Source: Comamonadaceae bacterium (GTDB lineage: Bacteria > Pseudomonadota > Gammaproteobacteria > Burkholderiales > Burkholderiaceae). Taken from it: 9,084 bases of DNA. Position 1 is the stretch's first letter. Each line of letters begins with the position of its first letter. The notes under the pieces are model-generated. The model was not told the DNA's origin and did not search any database. It worked only from the letters and a program-made list of their open reading frames with translations. The position numbers and the translations under genes are program-made. Where the stretch lies: contig CANNNB010000084.1 of assembly GCA_947505995.1 (NCBI GenBank), forward strand, positions 1 to 9,084. Direction: 5' to 3'. Positions 8,069 to 9,084 of the stretch are shown piece after piece.

Positions 8069-8073
8069 TGCGA
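8057..8073 (+). other. Candidate attL core in the tRNA-Ser anticodon arm
   Basis: The intact tRNA would give a near-symmetric site, CCTGA-CTCGAAA-TCAGG. A seven-base loop flanked by inverted 5-bp arms is the layout tyrosine recombinases often use as a crossover core with two core-binding arms. Here the left arm and loop are host-like and the right arm reads TGCGA. This places the junction inside or at the edge of CTCGAAA(T), 8062-8069. The exact crossover cannot be fixed without the other end. Confidence 0.6.
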
Positions 8074-8117
8074 TTGAATTCGTCCGCAAGCCGCATAAAT
8101 GCTAGGTTTTAATCGAT

Positions 8118-8156
8118 TTTGTGTAGCTACACAAAGACTACACAAACTGCACAAAA
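8118..8156. repeat. Cluster of CTACACAAA repeats, candidate recombinase arm sites
   Basis: One inverted copy TTTGTGTAG (8118-8126) abuts CTACACAAA (8127-8135), making an 18-bp perfect palindrome centred on GTGTAGCTACAC. A second direct copy lies at 8138-8146 and a variant CTGCACAAA at 8147-8155. The cluster lies between the att core and the recombinase gene, where phage integrases typically have 9-10 bp arm-type sites and where operators for the int promoter also lie. Function is inferred from position. Confidence 0.55.
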
Positions 8157-8191
8157 TAAAGTAGGATCTGATTGCAAAAAATGCGAATCAA

Positions 8192-9084
8192 ATGACTACT
8201 AAACATTCACTTCCTGCTTGCACAATTCTTGACGGCAAAGTTCATGTCTTTATGCGTGAGGGTAGTCCGTACTGGTGGGTTGGGTTTCACTACAAAGGTA
8301 AGTACCTCCGTAAAACTTCCAAGCAGTCAGATTTGGGAGCTGCCAAAGCATTTGCTAAAGATTGGTTTTTCAAGAAGCAAACTGAAATTGCTAGCGGTGA
8401 AATTTCTTCTCCTAAGTATCAATTTGATGCAGTTGAAAAGCTAGCAATCAAACACTACAACTCATTGGTTGAACGTGGTTTGAGAAGTGCAAAAACTCTT
8501 GAAGGTATTCAAAGCATTTTAAAGACGAGGGTGACCCCTTACTTTAAGAAAATGTCAGTGAGTTCAATCGACAACACTGCTTGGCAAAGATTCAAAGACA
8601 AGATGGTTGAGAAGTACCCAAAGATTACAAGAGGTACTTTGCATCAATATAAAAATGCAGTTCGAACTGTTTTGAATGAAGCATTTCGTCAGGGGTATAT
8701 CAAACAACTACCAGTGTTCAAAGATGAATACAACACCAAGAAGAATGAAATGTCCCGTCCTTGGTTTAATCCATCAGAATACAGACGCTTACACAGATCA
8801 ATTGCCGCTCATGCAAACTATTTGAAGAAGATAGATAAATTGCAGTTCCAACATGCGATGGAACTTTATGACTACGTAATGATTGCAACTAACACTGGTA
8901 TGCGTGTTGGTGAATTAAGGAACTGCAAAATTTCAGACATTCGAGTTGAAGTCGAGAAGGAAAGTGGTAAAGAGTATCTGGTGATTCGCAACATTGTGGG
9001 TAAAAGGGGTACTGGGACTTGTCAAAGCTACTACGGAGCAGTCCAACCTTACAGACGCATACTGGAGCGAAGGAATATATCGAA
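8192..9084 (+). CDS. Tyrosine recombinase/integrase (3' end beyond window)
   Basis: The frame from ATG 8192 stays open for 297 codons to the window end. Residues 14-70 form an N-terminal arm-binding-like region with a beta-rich stretch (SPYWWVGFHYKGKYLRKTSK, 25-44). Residues about 76-177 resemble the helical core-binding (SAM-like) domain. The catalytic domain begins near 190. Box I is clear: ATNTGMRVGEL (232-242), with the catalytic arginine R238. The active-site beta-hairpin lysine is probably K271 in IVGKRGTGT. The HxxR motif and tyrosine nucleophile must lie downstream. No good ribosome site precedes ATG 8192; AGGA at 8163-8166 is too far away, and the next in-frame ATG is 8252. It is a phage/island-type integrase, reading inward from the tRNA junction, and its job would be integration and excision at the tRNA-Ser site. 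AT-rich composition differs from the host genes. Confidence 0.92.
   Translation, partial: MTTKHSLPACTILDGKVHVFMREGSPYWWVGFHYKGKYLRKTSKQSDLGAAKAFAKDWFFKKQTEIASGEISSPKYQFDAVEKLAIKHYNSLVERGLRSAKTLEGIQSILKTRVTPYFKKMSVSSIDNTAWQRFKDKMVEKYPKITRGTLHQYKNAVRTVLNEAFRQGYIKQLPVFKDEYNTKKNEMSRPWFNPSEYRRLHRSIAAHANYLKKIDKLQFQHAMELYDYVMIATNTGMRVGELRNCKISDIRVEVEKESGKEYLVIRNIVGKRGTGTCQSYYGAVQPYRRILERRNIS

Larger units (their letters stand above)
8069..9084 (+). mobile_element. Left end of an integrative element (partial)
   Basis: It starts where the tRNA-Ser homology ends and continues past the window. Evidence: a tRNA junction, a cluster of short repeats that look like recombinase arm sites, and a tyrosine recombinase reading inward. 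Composition also shifts: bases 8641-8700 and 8821-8880 are 35% and 33% GC, against 47% and 58% in sampled 60-base stretches of serS and fkpB. Cargo genes are outside the window, so prophage, ICE, satellite or genomic island cannot be told apart. Confidence 0.8.

Noticed and set aside
8105..8114. GGTTTTAATC resembles the T-loop consensus GGTTCGAATC and might be the remains of a tRNA 3' half.
   Set aside because: It is about 10 bases too far from the anticodon loop, its flanks cannot form a 5-bp T stem, and no acceptor strand matching GGAGAAG follows. Chance similarity is more likely.
7969..8154. Minus-strand ORF of 61 codons across the tRNA fragment.
   Set aside because: It runs antisense through tRNA and att sequence, has low-complexity content and no family features.
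8067..8186. AATGCGA occurs at 8067-8073 and 8180-8186, a possible direct repeat.
   Set aside because: Seven bases twice in 120 is weak, flanks do not match, and the first copy spans the host-element junction.
8062..8191. A group I intron in the tRNA anticodon loop.
   Set aside because: Bacterial tRNA introns do occur in anticodon loops, but no 3' exon follows, no recognisable intron core was seen, and the nearby ORF is a tyrosine recombinase, not a homing endonuclease.
8400..8413. CTTCTCC in the early integrase gene as the missing tRNA acceptor 3' strand.
   Set aside because: It lies inside an open, conserved-looking coding frame, has no T arm in front and no CCA after it.
8229..8444. Plus-strand ORF of 71 codons.
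   Set aside because: It is a frame-shifted shadow of the integrase gene, whose true frame starts at 8192 and shows Box I.

Overview
The window is a compact chromosomal segment from a betaproteobacterium, most likely Burkholderiales and plausibly Comamonadaceae. That placement rests on the FdhD, RadC, FKBP/IspH and SerS protein styles and on the gene order; no ribosomal RNA or other decisive marker is present. About 8 kb is host backbone. The last kilobase is the left end of an integrated mobile element that runs off the window.

Left block (1-3655, + strand): the tail of an unidentified Ala/Pro/Lys-rich protein, a clear rho-independent terminator, then fdhD (sulfur carrier for formate dehydrogenase maturation) overlapping or almost touching a large FtsX-like ABC permease of the YbbP type. 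No ATPase partner is visible.

Middle block (3657-5009, - strand): radC followed by an Smr-domain (SmrB-like) gene, probably one transcript. Its end converges on the permease with one base between the two stop codons. A 192-base divergent region (5010-5201) separates radC from the next block. It holds a terminator-like hairpin, a -10-like hexamer and a possible tiny leader ORF.

Right housekeeping block (5202-7968, + strand): fkpB/slpA-type peptidyl-prolyl isomerase, ispH (last step of the MEP isoprenoid pathway) and serS (seryl-tRNA synthetase), with gaps of 15 and 28 bases, consistent with one operon. The fkpB-ispH pairing is the same as in E. coli.

Right end (7969-9084): 61 bases after serS there is the 5' half of a tRNA-Ser gene with anticodon CGA. 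It reads perfectly through the anticodon loop and then stops resembling a tRNA at the 3' strand of the anticodon stem. From that point the DNA is AT-richer. It carries a small cluster of CTACACAAA-type repeats and then an ORF open to the window end that encodes a tyrosine recombinase (residues 1-297; Box I arginine visible, later catalytic residues outside). The simplest reading is an integrative element that recombined in the anticodon loop and split the tRNA instead of rebuilding it at this end. This junction is the most interesting thing in the window. No CRISPR array, insertion sequence or rRNA was seen, and no other accessory system is visible before the window ends.
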